Shown in pieces: positions 25,736 to 33,744 of a stretch of 41,851 nt of DNA. The DNA is taken from assembly GCF_025465935.1 (NCBI RefSeq), contig NZ_JANLNV010000036.1, positions 1-41,851 on the forward strand, in the 5' to 3' direction. Under the pieces are notes generated by a model. That model had not been told where the DNA came from. It was given only the letters and a program-made list of their open reading frames with translations, and did no database searches. This stretch comes from Pseudomonas sp. 7P_10.2_Bac1 (GTDB lineage Bacteria > Pseudomonadota > Gammaproteobacteria > Pseudomonadales > Pseudomonadaceae). The stretch's first letter is position 1. Every line of letters begins with the position of its first letter. A program made the translations under genes and the position numbers.

Positions 25736-26869
25736 ATGTCCCAATCCAACTCAATTCTCATCGTCGGCGCAGGCATTCTGGGGCTGTCCCATGCTTACGC
25801 CGCAGCCAAACGCGGGCTTAACGTTCATGTATTCGAGCGCACCAATACACCTCTGGGCGCGTCGGTGCGCAACTTTGGCCAGGCGCTGGTCACCGGCCAG
25901 CCTCCAGGGGTGATGCTCGATCTGGCCCAGGCCAGCCGGGGTATCTGGGGCGAGTGGGCGCAACAGGCGGGCTTTGACCTCAAGCGCAACGGCTCGTACC
26001 TGTTTGCCCGCACTGAGGCTGAAGAGCATCTGCTGGAAGCCTTTTGCCAGGGCCGTGCCCGCGAACACGGTTACCGCACCGAACTGCTGCGCGGCGCCGA
26101 ACTCGACGCACTGTACGGCGGCCAGTTCAACCATCACCGCGCAGCACTGCACGGGCTGGACGATCAACAGGTGTATTCGCGCGAAGCGATGCCGGCCTTG
26201 GTGCAGTACCTGCAGCGCGACCTCGGCGTCGAGTTTCATTTTTCGACGCTGGTGCGCGACGTTGAGCCGGGTCAGGTCCATACCGCAAAGGGCAGCTTTA
26301 AAGGCGCGCAGGTAATCGTCTGTTCAGGGCATGACTATCAAACCCTGCTGGCCGAACCATTGGCCACGCTCAACCCGCACATCTGCCGCCTGCAAATGCT
26401 GCGCGTGCGACCAAAAGTCGATTTGCAGCTGCAACACGCCCTGCTCACCGGCCTGAGCTGTGTGCATTACGGCGCCTTTGCCGATTTGCCGGAGGCAGCG
26501 GCGGTGCAGGCCGAGATCCTGCGCGACAGCCCGCATCTGGATCAGCACGGTATCCACCTGTTGATCAGCCCGACACCTCATGGCGACCTGATCGTCGGCG
26601 ATTCTCACGATTACAGCGACGATCCATCGCCCTTCAACGCCGAACAGGTTGATAACTGGATGTTGCAGTTGTGCGAAGACACGCTGGGCTGTGAAGTGCA
26701 GGTGGTTGAGCGTTGGCAGGGCGTGTATGGCGCACGTGGGGTCAAGCCGTTTACCTGGCTGCCCGTGGCGCCGGGCTTGAGCGCCGCCTTGATGCAGACC
26801 GGGGTGGGCATGAGCGTTGGCCCGGCGATGGCCGAGCGCAACATGGCGCGTTTACTGGGGGAGGCGTGA
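25736..26869 (+). CDS. FAD-dependent amine oxidoreductase, phosphonate-associated
   Basis: This 377-residue flavoprotein is of the D-amino-acid-oxidase/glycine-oxidase superfamily. The dinucleotide-binding motif GAGILGLSHAYAAAKRG (about 11-27) ends in the acidic residue of HVFER, and VRNFGQALVTGQ and a C-terminal PFTWLPVAPGL followed by GVGMSVGPAMAER close the FAD site. The subgroup occurs mainly in phosphonate operons next to 2-aminoethylphosphonate transporters, and related enzymes oxidise N-alkylated aminoethylphosphonates. Inference: it oxidises the amine carbon of an imported aminophosphonate. AAGGA lies seven bases before the ATG. Its stop overlaps the start of the HD gene (TGATG), so the two enzymes are coupled. 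Confidence 0.85.
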   Translation: MSQSNSILIVGAGILGLSHAYAAAKRGLNVHVFERTNTPLGASVRNFGQALVTGQPPGVMLDLAQASRGIWGEWAQQAGFDLKRNGSYLFARTEAEEHLLEAFCQGRAREHGYRTELLRGAELDALYGGQFNHHRAALHGLDDQQVYSREAMPALVQYLQRDLGVEFHFSTLVRDVEPGQVHTAKGSFKGAQVIVCSGHDYQTLLAEPLATLNPHICRLQMLRVRPKVDLQLQHALLTGLSCVHYGAFADLPEAAAVQAEILRDSPHLDQHGIHLLISPTPHGDLIVGDSHDYSDDPSPFNAEQVDNWMLQLCEDTLGCEVQVVERWQGVYGARGVKPFTWLPVAPGLSAALMQTGVGMSVGPAMAERNMARLLGEA

Positions 26870-27426
26870 TGACACCGGCGCAACAGGCGGTAGATCAGGT
26901 TTTTGCCTTGTATCAGCAGTTCGGCACCGACGACTACATCGGTGAACCCGTGTCGCAGCTCGAGCACATGTCTCAGGCGGCGCAATGGGCGATGGCCGAA
27001 GGGCATGACGACGAAGTGGTGCTGGCCGCGTTCTTTCATGATATTGGGCATTTATGCGCCAAAAATGCACAGAACATGGGCGGATATGGCGTAGTCAGCC
27101 ATGAACAGTTAGGAGCCGACTACCTGCGCCGTGCGGGTTTCAGTGAGCGTATGGCCAAACTGGTGGAATATCACGTACAGGCCAAGCGCTACCTGACGTT
27201 GCGCCAACCCGGCTATTACGACCTGTTGAGCGAAGCCAGCATCAAGACGTTGGGTTATCAGGGCGGTGTGATGAGCGAAGCCGAGGCCGATGCGTTTGAG
27301 CAAGACCCGTTGTGCCCACTCAGTCTGCGTATGCGGCTGTGGGACGAACAGGCCAAGCAAATGAATGTACCGATCATCGACCTGCACATGCTTAAGGCCA
27401 AAGCCTTGAAGCTATTAAACACATAA
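26869..27426 (+). CDS. PhnZ-like HD-domain mixed-valent diiron oxygenase
   Basis: This 185-residue HD protein carries the pattern of PhnZ, which cleaves the C-P bond of 2-amino-1-hydroxyethylphosphonate with O2. Visible are Y23 and E26 in YIGEPVSQLEH, metal ligand H33, the H57-D58 pair in FFHDIGH, H61, later histidines in SHEQLGADYL and EYHVQAKRYL, and a final aspartate. These align with PhnZ Y24, E27, H34, H58, D59 and H62 at a constant offset of one. The same family serves other phosphonates (TmpB), so the substrate is not fixed. No PhnY-type hydroxylase is in the operon. It converges on the GTPase gene. Confidence 0.85.
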   Translation: MTPAQQAVDQVFALYQQFGTDDYIGEPVSQLEHMSQAAQWAMAEGHDDEVVLAAFFHDIGHLCAKNAQNMGGYGVVSHEQLGADYLRRAGFSERMAKLVEYHVQAKRYLTLRQPGYYDLLSEASIKTLGYQGGVMSEAEADAFEQDPLCPLSLRMRLWDEQAKQMNVPIIDLHMLKAKALKLLNT

Positions 27427-27447
27427 CCCTTGTGGGAGGTGTCTTAG

Positions 27448-28812
27448 TCAGATTTGCTCGGCCAGCAGCTCGATCTGTTCCTGGCGTTCAGCCTGGCTCA
27501 ATTTGGGGTGCGGGTTGAGCGACGACCATTGTGGGTAGGCCCGCGCCTTGTTCAGCGGTTCGGGCAGTTTGCCTTCGCGCCAGGTTTTGTCTTGCGGGGT
27601 GGCCACCTGGATGCTGTCGACCGCCGCATGCCCACGTGCATTCAGTGCGTGCAGCAACTGGCGCTGACGCAAGGCCAGCAAGCGCAGCACGCTGTCATCC
27701 ACGGTCAATTCACGCTGGCCTTTGAGTTTGCCCAGCAAACGGCTGCCGTAGCTGCGCGCGGTTTGTAGCGCGCCGCCAGCAATCGCTCCGGCCAGTGCCG
27801 CTGCGCCCAGGGTCAGGCCGCCGACCATCAAATCCACGCCCGCCCCGGCGGCGGCCCCGGCGGCAATCCCGCTGCCCACGCGCACCCCCAGTTGCTTGAG
27901 GGTTTCGGGGTTGAACAAGTCGTCCCCCCAACGTCCGTCCAGCAGCGGCAAGTCGCTGGCCGCCGCGTCCTGGGGGCGAAAGCCGTACAGCTTGAGCAGC
28001 GCTTCAACGCAGCGCTGCTCACGTTGGCGAACCGCTTCGCGCAGTTGATTGATGGCTTGCTGCTCGATGGTTTTCTCGCTGGCCACGCTGCGGCGGCAAG
28101 CGGCGCAGTCGATCAACAGTTCAGCGATCAGGCGCAGGGCGCTGTGTTTTCGCGCTTCGCGTTGGGCCTCTTGATCGGTGATCAAGCGCTGCAGCGCGTC
28201 GCGTGAGTGCTCCAGCAGCAAGGCGAGGCTTTCATACAGACGTCGCTCGCCGTCTTCAGGCGGCGCCACGCTGTCAAAACGCACCAACGCATGCAGGCCG
28301 AGTCGGGCCAGGGCGTCGCGCCACTCAGGCTCGCGGTGCTGGGGGCTGCTGACAAAGTTGAGCACCGGCAACAGCGGCTTGCCGCAACTGGCCAGCACGC
28401 TGAGTTCGTCGCGGTACTTGGCCAGCACCGGCTCACGGGCGTCGATCACATACAGCCCGGCGTCGGAGGCCAGTAACTGGCGCAGCACCTTGGCTTCTTG
28501 CTCAAAGCGCTGGCGCGCTTCGCTGCCCTCGAGAAAACGTGCGACCCGCGCCGGGCCGTCCAGGCGCTCGCCGGGGCGGTCGAGGCGTTCCAGGTAATCG
28601 AGCAGGGCGATGGCGTCTTCCAGCCCCGGCGTGTCGTACAGCTCCAGCAACGGTTCGCCGTCTACCGACAGGCGCGCCCCTTCCACATGCCGGGTGGTGC
28701 TGGGGCGATGGGACACTTCGCCAAAGCCGATATCGCGGGTGAGGGTGCGCAGCAACGAGGTCTTGCCGACATTGGTGTGGCCGACGACGGCCAGCGTCAG
28801 TGGCTTAGTCAT
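27448..28812 (-). CDS. Membrane-associating GTPase with DUF3482
   Basis: This 454-residue protein has an N-terminal TrmE/Era-type G domain: G1 GHTNVGKTS (11-19), G2 threonines in STTRHVEG, G3 DTPGLEDA. The usual G4 NKxD is not evident (the equivalent strand reads VLNFVSS). The C-terminal half is DUF3482, with a Cys pair (DCAACRR), a charged helical region and a glycine/alanine-rich hydrophobic stretch around 340-380 (AAGAAAGAGVDLMVGGLTLG) that looks membrane-inserting. It overlaps the upstream DUF2868 gene by eight bases, a conserved pairing in Pseudomonas. Function is unknown; membrane remodelling or envelope stress roles are guesses. The start at 28812 is set by the G-domain strand TLAVVGH. 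Confidence 0.85.
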   Translation of the reverse strand: MTKPLTLAVVGHTNVGKTSLLRTLTRDIGFGEVSHRPSTTRHVEGARLSVDGEPLLELYDTPGLEDAIALLDYLERLDRPGERLDGPARVARFLEGSEARQRFEQEAKVLRQLLASDAGLYVIDAREPVLAKYRDELSVLASCGKPLLPVLNFVSSPQHREPEWRDALARLGLHALVRFDSVAPPEDGERRLYESLALLLEHSRDALQRLITDQEAQREARKHSALRLIAELLIDCAACRRSVASEKTIEQQAINQLREAVRQREQRCVEALLKLYGFRPQDAAASDLPLLDGRWGDDLFNPETLKQLGVRVGSGIAAGAAAGAGVDLMVGGLTLGAAALAGAIAGGALQTARSYGSRLLGKLKGQRELTVDDSVLRLLALRQRQLLHALNARGHAAVDSIQVATPQDKTWREGKLPEPLNKARAYPQWSSLNPHPKLSQAERQEQIELLAEQI

Positions 28813-30184
28813 GGCCTGTCTCCAACCAGTTGATCGGGGCGCTGGTGGCAAACGGCAGCCCGAGTTTTTCCAGTGCATGGTGCCAGTCGCTGAGGCGGTC
28901 GGCGTCCAGCGCCTGGCCGGGCGGTGCTTGCAGCAGCCAGATGCGGGTAGAGGCCGCGCTGCGTGCCAGTTCGCCGATAAGGGCAAGGCTGCCACGGTCG
29001 GGCGAGCGCCGTGGGTCGCAGGCAATCGCCAGCCGAGCGGGCGGGAAGCGGGTCATTTGCTCCAGCAGTTTTTGCCGGGATTCGCGGCTGTCGAGAATGC
29101 CGGCGTCCTTGATCGTGGTGGGCAGTTTGGGTGGCCACGGGTGCTGGTTGTCCAGTTCGATGGCGACAATCAGTGCGCCGTCGGTGTCCAGGTCGGTCTG
29201 CCCGGCGTGCACGTTATGCAGTTGCTCGGGGGCCACGTCGTTGACCCCAAGGCGCTCGCTGCTCGGCATCAAGCGTTCGCGCAGTTGGCTGTAGCCGGGC
29301 AGGTTGAGGTCCATTAGCAGTGCGTTGCGCCCACGTATCCAGCGCCAGCGGCAGAAGGCTGCGAGCAGCAGACGCGGCAACACGCCGTAAACCACTAGCA
29401 CGCCCACCAGCCACACGGCCCAAGCCTGGCGAACGGCTTCGCTGCTCAAGCTGGTGTCGGTGCTAGCGCGGATCATGGCTTCGGTCGGGCCGGTAAACCC
29501 CAACCAGCCGGGCACCACGCCAAGGGCGCGGGTGGCGCTGACGAACACATCGGCGCTGAGGATAGTGGTTTCCCAGATGAAGCCATAACGGCGGGTGGCC
29601 ATCAGTAACAGCATGAGCGTCAGCGCGCTGAGCATTGCCAGCAGCCACAGCCCATTGACCAATGTGCCCAACGCCCAGCGATTGAGTTTCTGGCGTTGCA
29701 ACAGCAGTAATAACGCTGGGGCCAACTGGGCGGCCTTGGCGTCGCGGGCGAATTTATCACTGAGCCACAGCCACAAACGGCCAAGGCTGGCGCCGTGCTC
29801 ACCGGCGAACAACAGGCCCAGCAGCCAGCTAATCAGCAAAATCAGGTTTAAACCGAGCAAGCTGCCAAGCGCCCAGAACACATTGACAGGGGCTTGCCCA
29901 TTGCCCAGCGCGGCGAAGGCCATGCCAGCGCCACTAAGGATGGCCAGTACCACGAGGCCCAGCAGGGCCAGGCGCGAGCCTTGCAGCCAATGGCGCATGG
30001 CCGTGACCAGCCCATCGCGCTCAGCGAGCCACAGTGCGCGGTTTTGCAGGCGTGTGGCCAGGTCACCGGCGCTGTTGCGGGCGCGGCGGTTGGCTTCGAG
30101 ATCGTCCAGCGGGCCGGCGTGCTCTTCGCGCAGGCGCACGGTTTCGGTCAGCCAAAGACGTTGCAGCGGGGAAAGTTCAGTCAC
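28805..30184 (-). CDS. DUF2868 integral membrane protein
   Basis: This membrane protein of about 459 residues has an N-terminal cytosolic segment (LSPLQRLWLTETVRLREEH), two helices at about 65-120, two more at about 165-200 and about 245-270, and a C-terminal soluble domain with an alternating beta/alpha pattern (GALIVAIELDN, RLAIACDPRRSPDRG, TRIWLLQAPPG). GTG 30184 is chosen because GGAA lies six bases upstream; an ATG four codons earlier (30196) lacks a site. The function of DUF2868 is unknown. The eight-base overlap with the GTPase gene implies coupled expression and probably a complex. It is divergent from folA. Confidence 0.82.
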   Translation of the reverse strand: MTELSPLQRLWLTETVRLREEHAGPLDDLEANRRARNSAGDLATRLQNRALWLAERDGLVTAMRHWLQGSRLALLGLVVLAILSGAGMAFAALGNGQAPVNVFWALGSLLGLNLILLISWLLGLLFAGEHGASLGRLWLWLSDKFARDAKAAQLAPALLLLLQRQKLNRWALGTLVNGLWLLAMLSALTLMLLLMATRRYGFIWETTILSADVFVSATRALGVVPGWLGFTGPTEAMIRASTDTSLSSEAVRQAWAVWLVGVLVVYGVLPRLLLAAFCRWRWIRGRNALLMDLNLPGYSQLRERLMPSSERLGVNDVAPEQLHNVHAGQTDLDTDGALIVAIELDNQHPWPPKLPTTIKDAGILDSRESRQKLLEQMTRFPPARLAIACDPRRSPDRGSLALIGELARSAASTRIWLLQAPPGQALDADRLSDWHHALEKLGLPFATSAPINWLETGHD

Positions 30185-30247
30185 GCGACATTCCATTCAA
30201 GTGAGTCATGAGCATAACCGCTGTATGCCGGTTAGTCAGGCGGGGTA

Positions 30248-30275
30248 CTGACAGCGCGGGCGGCTCTGGTATCCT
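30248..30275 (+). promoter_or_regulatory. Candidate folA promoter giving a leaderless mRNA
   Basis: CTGACA (30248-30253) and TATCCT (30270-30275) are spaced 16 bp apart. The -10 ends seven bases before the folA ATG at 30283, so transcription would start at or next to the start codon. No Shine-Dalgarno precedes the ATG, which is consistent with a leaderless transcript. Confidence 0.45.
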
Positions 30276-30282
30276 CGGCGGC

Positions 30283-30795
30283 ATGAAAAAATCACTCCCC
30301 CTCAGCCTGATCGCGGCCCTCGGTGAAAACCGCGTGATCGGCATCGACAACAGCATGCCGTGGCATTTGCCGGCGGACTTTAAATACTTCAAGGCCACCA
30401 CCTTGGGCAAGCCGATCATTATGGGTCGCAAGACCTGGGATTCGCTGGGCCGCCCGCTGCCGGGGCGCTTGAACCTGGTGGTGAGTCGTCAGACCGATCT
30501 GCAGCTTGAAGGTGCCGAAGTGTTTGCTTCGCTTGATGCGGCCATCGAGCGCGCCGAAGCCTGGGCCACTGAGCAGGGTGTGAGCGAACTGATGCTGATC
30601 GGCGGCGCGCAGTTGTACACCCAGGGGTTGGCGGATGCCGATCGGTTGTACCTGACGCGCGTGGGTTTGAGCCCTGAGGGGGATGCGTGGTTTCCTGAGT
30701 TTGATCCGGCGCAGTGGAAGCTGGTCTCAGAAGACCAGCACGCGGCCGCAGAGGGCAAACCGGCGTTCAGCTTTGAGGTGTGGGAAAGGGCTTAA
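30283..30795 (+). CDS. folA: Dihydrofolate reductase
   Basis: This 170-residue NADPH-dependent enzyme reduces dihydrofolate to tetrahydrofolate, recycling the product of ThyA. The substrate loop GIDNSMPWHLPADFKYFK contains the catalytic acid D32, the cofactor motif GRKTWDSLGRPLPGR is intact, and the IGGAQLY strand and W-F-P-E-F region follow. The length is normal for a chromosomal DHFR; it is not a trimethoprim-resistance cassette form. The ATG at 30283 has no ribosome-binding site. A MITE-like repeat follows the stop by eight bases and separates it from the convergent cystine transporter gene. Confidence 0.96.
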   Translation: MKKSLPLSLIAALGENRVIGIDNSMPWHLPADFKYFKATTLGKPIIMGRKTWDSLGRPLPGRLNLVVSRQTDLQLEGAEVFASLDAAIERAEAWATEQGVSELMLIGGAQLYTQGLADADRLYLTRVGLSPEGDAWFPEFDPAQWKLVSEDQHAAAEGKPAFSFEVWERA

Positions 30796-30803
30796 GATCA
30801 AAG

Positions 30804-30946
30804 CCCCTCACCCTAACCCTCTCCCAGAGGGAGAGGGGACTGATTGGGGGATGCTCTGGAGTGGCTGCGTTCTGCAAGATCAACGCTGAATGTGGCAACA
30901 CCTCGGTAAAGCGCCCTCTCCCTCCGGGAGAGGGCTGGGGTGAGGG
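30804..30946. repeat. MITE-like element (inverted copy)
   Basis: This 143-bp element has terminal inverted repeats CCCCTCACCCTAACCCTCTC at the left and GAGAGGGCTGGGGTGAGGG at the right. The core block CACCTCGGTAAAGCGC next to the right end is the reverse complement of the block next to the left end in the copy at 25600, and GGGACTGATTGGGGG next to the left end is the reverse complement of the block at the right end of the copy at 21298. It is therefore the same family in opposite orientation, between convergent folA and the cystine transporter gene. Confidence 0.88.
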
Positions 30947-30953
30947 CGAGCCT

Positions 30954-32345
30954 TTATGTATGCGCCAGGTCACCATGATCGTCTTCAGCCAGAATGGCCT
31001 TGTCGGTCTGGTGCAAGGCCTGGCTGGTGACGGTACCGGCGACCATTGAACCGCTGACGTTCAGCGCCGTGCGGCCCATGTCGATCAAGGGCTCGACCGA
31101 AATCAGCAACGCCACCAATGACACCGGCAAGCCCATGGCCGGGAGCACGATCAGGGCCGCGAAGGTTGCACCGCCGCCCACGCCCGCAACGCCCACCGAA
31201 CTCACTGTCACAATGGCCACCAGCGAAGCGATCCACACCGGGTCCAGCGGGTTGATGCCCACCGTCGGGGCGACCATCACGGCCAGCATGGCCGGGTACA
31301 GGCCGGCACAGCCGTTTTGCCCGATGGTTGCGCCAAACGATGCGGCAAAGCTGGCAATCGAAGCCGGAATACCCAGGCGGCGTGTCTGAGCTTCGATGCT
31401 CAGCGGAATGCTGGCCGCGCTCGAGCGACTGGTGAACGCAAACGTCAGCACAGGCCAGACCTTGCGGAAGAAGCGCAACGGGTTAACCCCCGATACCGAC
31501 AAAATCACCCCGTGTACGCCGAACATCAGCGCCAGGCCGATATAGGACACCACCACAAAACTGCCCAGTTTGAGGATGTCTTGCAGGTTGGAGGTGGCGA
31601 CCACTTTGGTCATCAGTGCCAACACGCCATACGGGGTCAACTTCATGACCAGGCGCACCAGGCGCATCACCCAGGCTTGCAGGGTGTCGATGGCGCTCAG
31701 CACTTTGCTGCCTTTTTCCGGGTCGTCCTTGAACAGTTGCAAGGCCGCAACGCCCAGGAAGGCCGCAAAAATCACCACGCTGATGATCGACGTCGGCTTG
31801 GCGCGGGCCAGGTCGGCGAACGGGTTCTGCGGGATGAACGACAGCAGCAATTGCGGCACATTGAGGTCCGACACCTTGGCCGCGTAGTCGCTCTGGATCA
31901 CGTGCAGGCGGCTGATCTCAGCAGCGCCTGCGACCAGCCCGTCGGCGGTGAGGCCGAACAGATTGGTCAGGCCGATGCCCACCAGTGCCGCGATCATGGT
32001 GGTAAACAGCAACGTCCCAATGGTCAGGAAACTGATTTTGCCCAGTGACGACGCATTGTGCAGACGCGCCACGGCGCTCAGGATCGACGCAAATACCAGC
32101 GGGATGACGATCATCTGCAACAGTTGCACGTAGCCATTGCCGACCAGTTCGAACCAGCCGATGGAGGTTTTCAGGGTTTGGCTGTCCGTGCCGTAAACCA
32201 GGTGCAAGCCCAAGCCGAAAAGCACGCCGATAACCAGCGCCAGCAGGACTTTTTTCGCCAGGCTCCACGCGGTGTGGCGGGTCAGCGACAAGCCGAACAG
32301 CAACGCGAGGAACACCAGCAGATTGAGAATCAGCGGGACATTCAT
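30954..32345 (-). CDS. L-cystine/dicarboxylate symporter family transporter (TcyP-like)
   Basis: This 463-residue DAACS-family symporter closely follows the TcyP/YdjN L-cystine carriers in length and in blocks such as [19 protein letters not shown] at the N-terminus, [39 protein letters not shown] (the serine-rich re-entrant loop), [20 protein letters not shown] and a late [20 protein letters not shown]. It has eight membrane helices plus two re-entrant hairpins. It imports cystine, or possibly a dicarboxylate, with a cation. CGGAG precedes the ATG at 32345; the longer frame upstream to 32864 is antisense to pchP. It is divergent from pchP across 228 bp holding repeats that may bind a regulator. 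Confidence 0.85.
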   Translation of the reverse strand: MNVPLILNLLVFLALLFGLSLTRHTAWSLAKKVLLALVIGVLFGLGLHLVYGTDSQTLKTSIGWFELVGNGYVQLLQMIVIPLVFASILSAVARLHNASSLGKISFLTIGTLLFTTMIAALVGIGLTNLFGLTADGLVAGAAEISRLHVIQSDYAAKVSDLNVPQLLLSFIPQNPFADLARAKPTSIISVVIFAAFLGVAALQLFKDDPEKGSKVLSAIDTLQAWVMRLVRLVMKLTPYGVLALMTKVVATSNLQDILKLGSFVVVSYIGLALMFGVHGVILSVSGVNPLRFFRKVWPVLTFAFTSRSSAASIPLSIEAQTRRLGIPASIASFAASFGATIGQNGCAGLYPAMLAVMVAPTVGINPLDPVWIASLVAIVTVSSVGVAGVGGGATFAALIVLPAMGLPVSLVALLISVEPLIDMGRTALNVSGSMVAGTVTSQALHQTDKAILAEDDHGDLAHT

Positions 32346-32425
32346 GAGGGCTCCGGGGGAGAGGGGGACGACGCAGGTGACGTCTTCAAGCGATAAATTT
32401 TTCGAACCGGAAATGCTAACAGGTT

Positions 32426-32481
32426 GATATAGCTCGAAATATATCGTTCTGGAATGAGCGCCTTCGCTTTTGGAATAAGCG
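32426..32481. promoter_or_regulatory. Direct repeats and dyad in the tcyP/pchP divergent gap
   Basis: TGGAATGAGCG (32450-32460) and TGGAATAAGCG (32471-32481) are direct repeats with a 21-bp period, two helical turns, as expected for two monomers of an AraC-type activator on one DNA face. Beside them lies the dyad GATATA (32426-32431) / TATATC (32440-32445). Family knowledge: pchP in P. aeruginosa is controlled by the AraC-type GbdR. The alternative is CysB acting on the cystine transporter. Which, if either, is unproven. Confidence 0.4.
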
Positions 32482-32573
32482 TATGACGTTTTCAAGACGG
32501 TCGAGGTCGTATTCACGCTCAAACTGTCACAGAGCTTTGCTAGCGTCGACGCCTTTCTTGAGGAGCATAGTTG

Positions 32574-33629
32574 ATGAGTCTGACGGCGAAGTTGATGGCT
32601 GCAACCCTGTGTCTGGGTTTGGCCGGGCAGGTGTTGGCCACCGAGTTGGAACACTGGCCAGCCGATCAGGCGAAGCAATTGAATGCCATGATTGCCGCCA
32701 ACGCGAACAAGGGAAACTTCGCGGTCTTTGACATGGACAACACCAGTTACCGCAACGACCTGGAAGAAGCGTTGTTGCCGTACATGGAAAACCTGGGCCT
32801 GATCACCCGTGACAGCCTGGACCCGTCGCTCAAGCTGATCCCCTTCAAAGACACGGCCGACCACCCGGAAAGCCTGTTCAGCTATTACTACCGGTTGTGC
32901 GAAATTGACGACATGGTCTGCTACCCGTGGGTCGCGCAGGTGTTTTCGGGCTTTACCCTGCAGCAGCTCAAAGGGTATGTGGATGAGTTAATGGCGTCCG
33001 GTCAGCCGATCCCGGTGTCTTACTACGAAGGCGACACGATCAAGACCGCCGACATCCAGCCGCCCAAGGTATTTGCCGGTCAGGTTGAGCTGTTCAACAA
33101 GCTGATGGAAAACGGCATCGACGTGTACGTGATGACCGCCGCCTCGGAAGAACTGGTGCGCATGGTCGCGGCCGATCCCAAATACGGCTACAACGTCAAA
33201 CCGCAGAACGTGATTGGCGTCAGCACCCTGCTGAAAAACCGCGACACGGGCGAACTGACCACCGCACGCAAACAGATCAGCGCGGGTACCTACGACCAAC
33301 AGGCCAACATGGACCTGGAACTCACGCCTTACTTATGGACCCCGGCCACGTGGATGGCGGGTAAACAGGCGGCGATCCTGACCTACATCGACCAATGGAA
33401 AAAACCGGTGCTGGTGGCGGGCGACACGCCATCGAGTGACGGCTACATGCTGTTTCACAGCGTCGACGTGAGCAAAGGCGGGATACACCTGTGGATCAAC
33501 CGCAAAGACAAATACATGGCGCAACTGCAAGGCATGATGGCCAAAAACACAGCCGCCCAGGCCAAGGCGGGCTTGCCGGTGACCGCTGATAAAAACTGGG
33601 TCATCGTCAAGCCAGACGAGATTCAGTGA
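32574..33629 (+). CDS. pchP: Phosphorylcholine phosphatase
   Basis: This 351-residue periplasmic HAD enzyme releases choline and phosphate from phosphorylcholine, feeding choline to the betaine pathway. A 22-residue signal peptide (ending GQVLA) precedes the mature chain. D53 and D55 in VFDMDNTS become D31 and D33 after cleavage, matching the catalytic numbering known for P. aeruginosa PchP. Motif II is VYVMTAASE, and the late motif is [12 protein letters not shown] choline-binding region lies between. ATG 32574 is eight bases after AGGAG; a TTG one codon earlier is less likely. A degenerate REP and a strong terminator follow. Confidence 0.93.
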   Translation: MSLTAKLMAATLCLGLAGQVLATELEHWPADQAKQLNAMIAANANKGNFAVFDMDNTSYRNDLEEALLPYMENLGLITRDSLDPSLKLIPFKDTADHPESLFSYYYRLCEIDDMVCYPWVAQVFSGFTLQQLKGYVDELMASGQPIPVSYYEGDTIKTADIQPPKVFAGQVELFNKLMENGIDVYVMTAASEELVRMVAADPKYGYNVKPQNVIGVSTLLKNRDTGELTTARKQISAGTYDQQANMDLELTPYLWTPATWMAGKQAAILTYIDQWKKPVLVAGDTPSSDGYMLFHSVDVSKGGIHLWINRKDKYMAQLQGMMAKNTAAQAKAGLPVTADKNWVIVKPDEIQ

Positions 33630-33638
33630 AGCAGCCTT

Positions 33639-33683
33639 GTAGGAGCCAACTTGTCTCGCGATTTTTTAAAAGCTCGCTCCTAC
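33639..33683. repeat. Degenerate/deleted REP palindrome
   Basis: The left arm reads GTAGGAGCCAACTTGTCTCG, with three changes from the complete copies, and the right arm is shortened to AGCTCGCTCCTAC, so about 20 bp of the palindrome are missing. It is a decayed member of the family at 7403, 10275 and 17502. Confidence 0.8.
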
Positions 33684-33699
33684 AGGCAGATGGTTTAAA

Positions 33700-33733
33700 C
33701 AAAAATCCCGGCACATGGCCGGGATTTTTGTTT
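33700..33733. terminator. Bidirectional terminator between pchP and ilvD
   Basis: A 13-bp perfect stem (CAAAAATCCCGGC at 33700-33712 and GCCGGGATTTTTG at 33718-33730) with loop ACATG is flanked by A-rich and T-rich tracts. It can end transcription of both convergent genes. Confidence 0.92.
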
Positions 33734-33744
33734 AACGCGTTGGC

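Noticed and set aside
32524..32541. Pho box upstream of pchP (CTGTCAC-AGAG-CTTTGCT)
   Set aside because: The first half fits well but the second matches only about four of seven positions, and no -10 follows at the expected distance. It is not strong enough to call.
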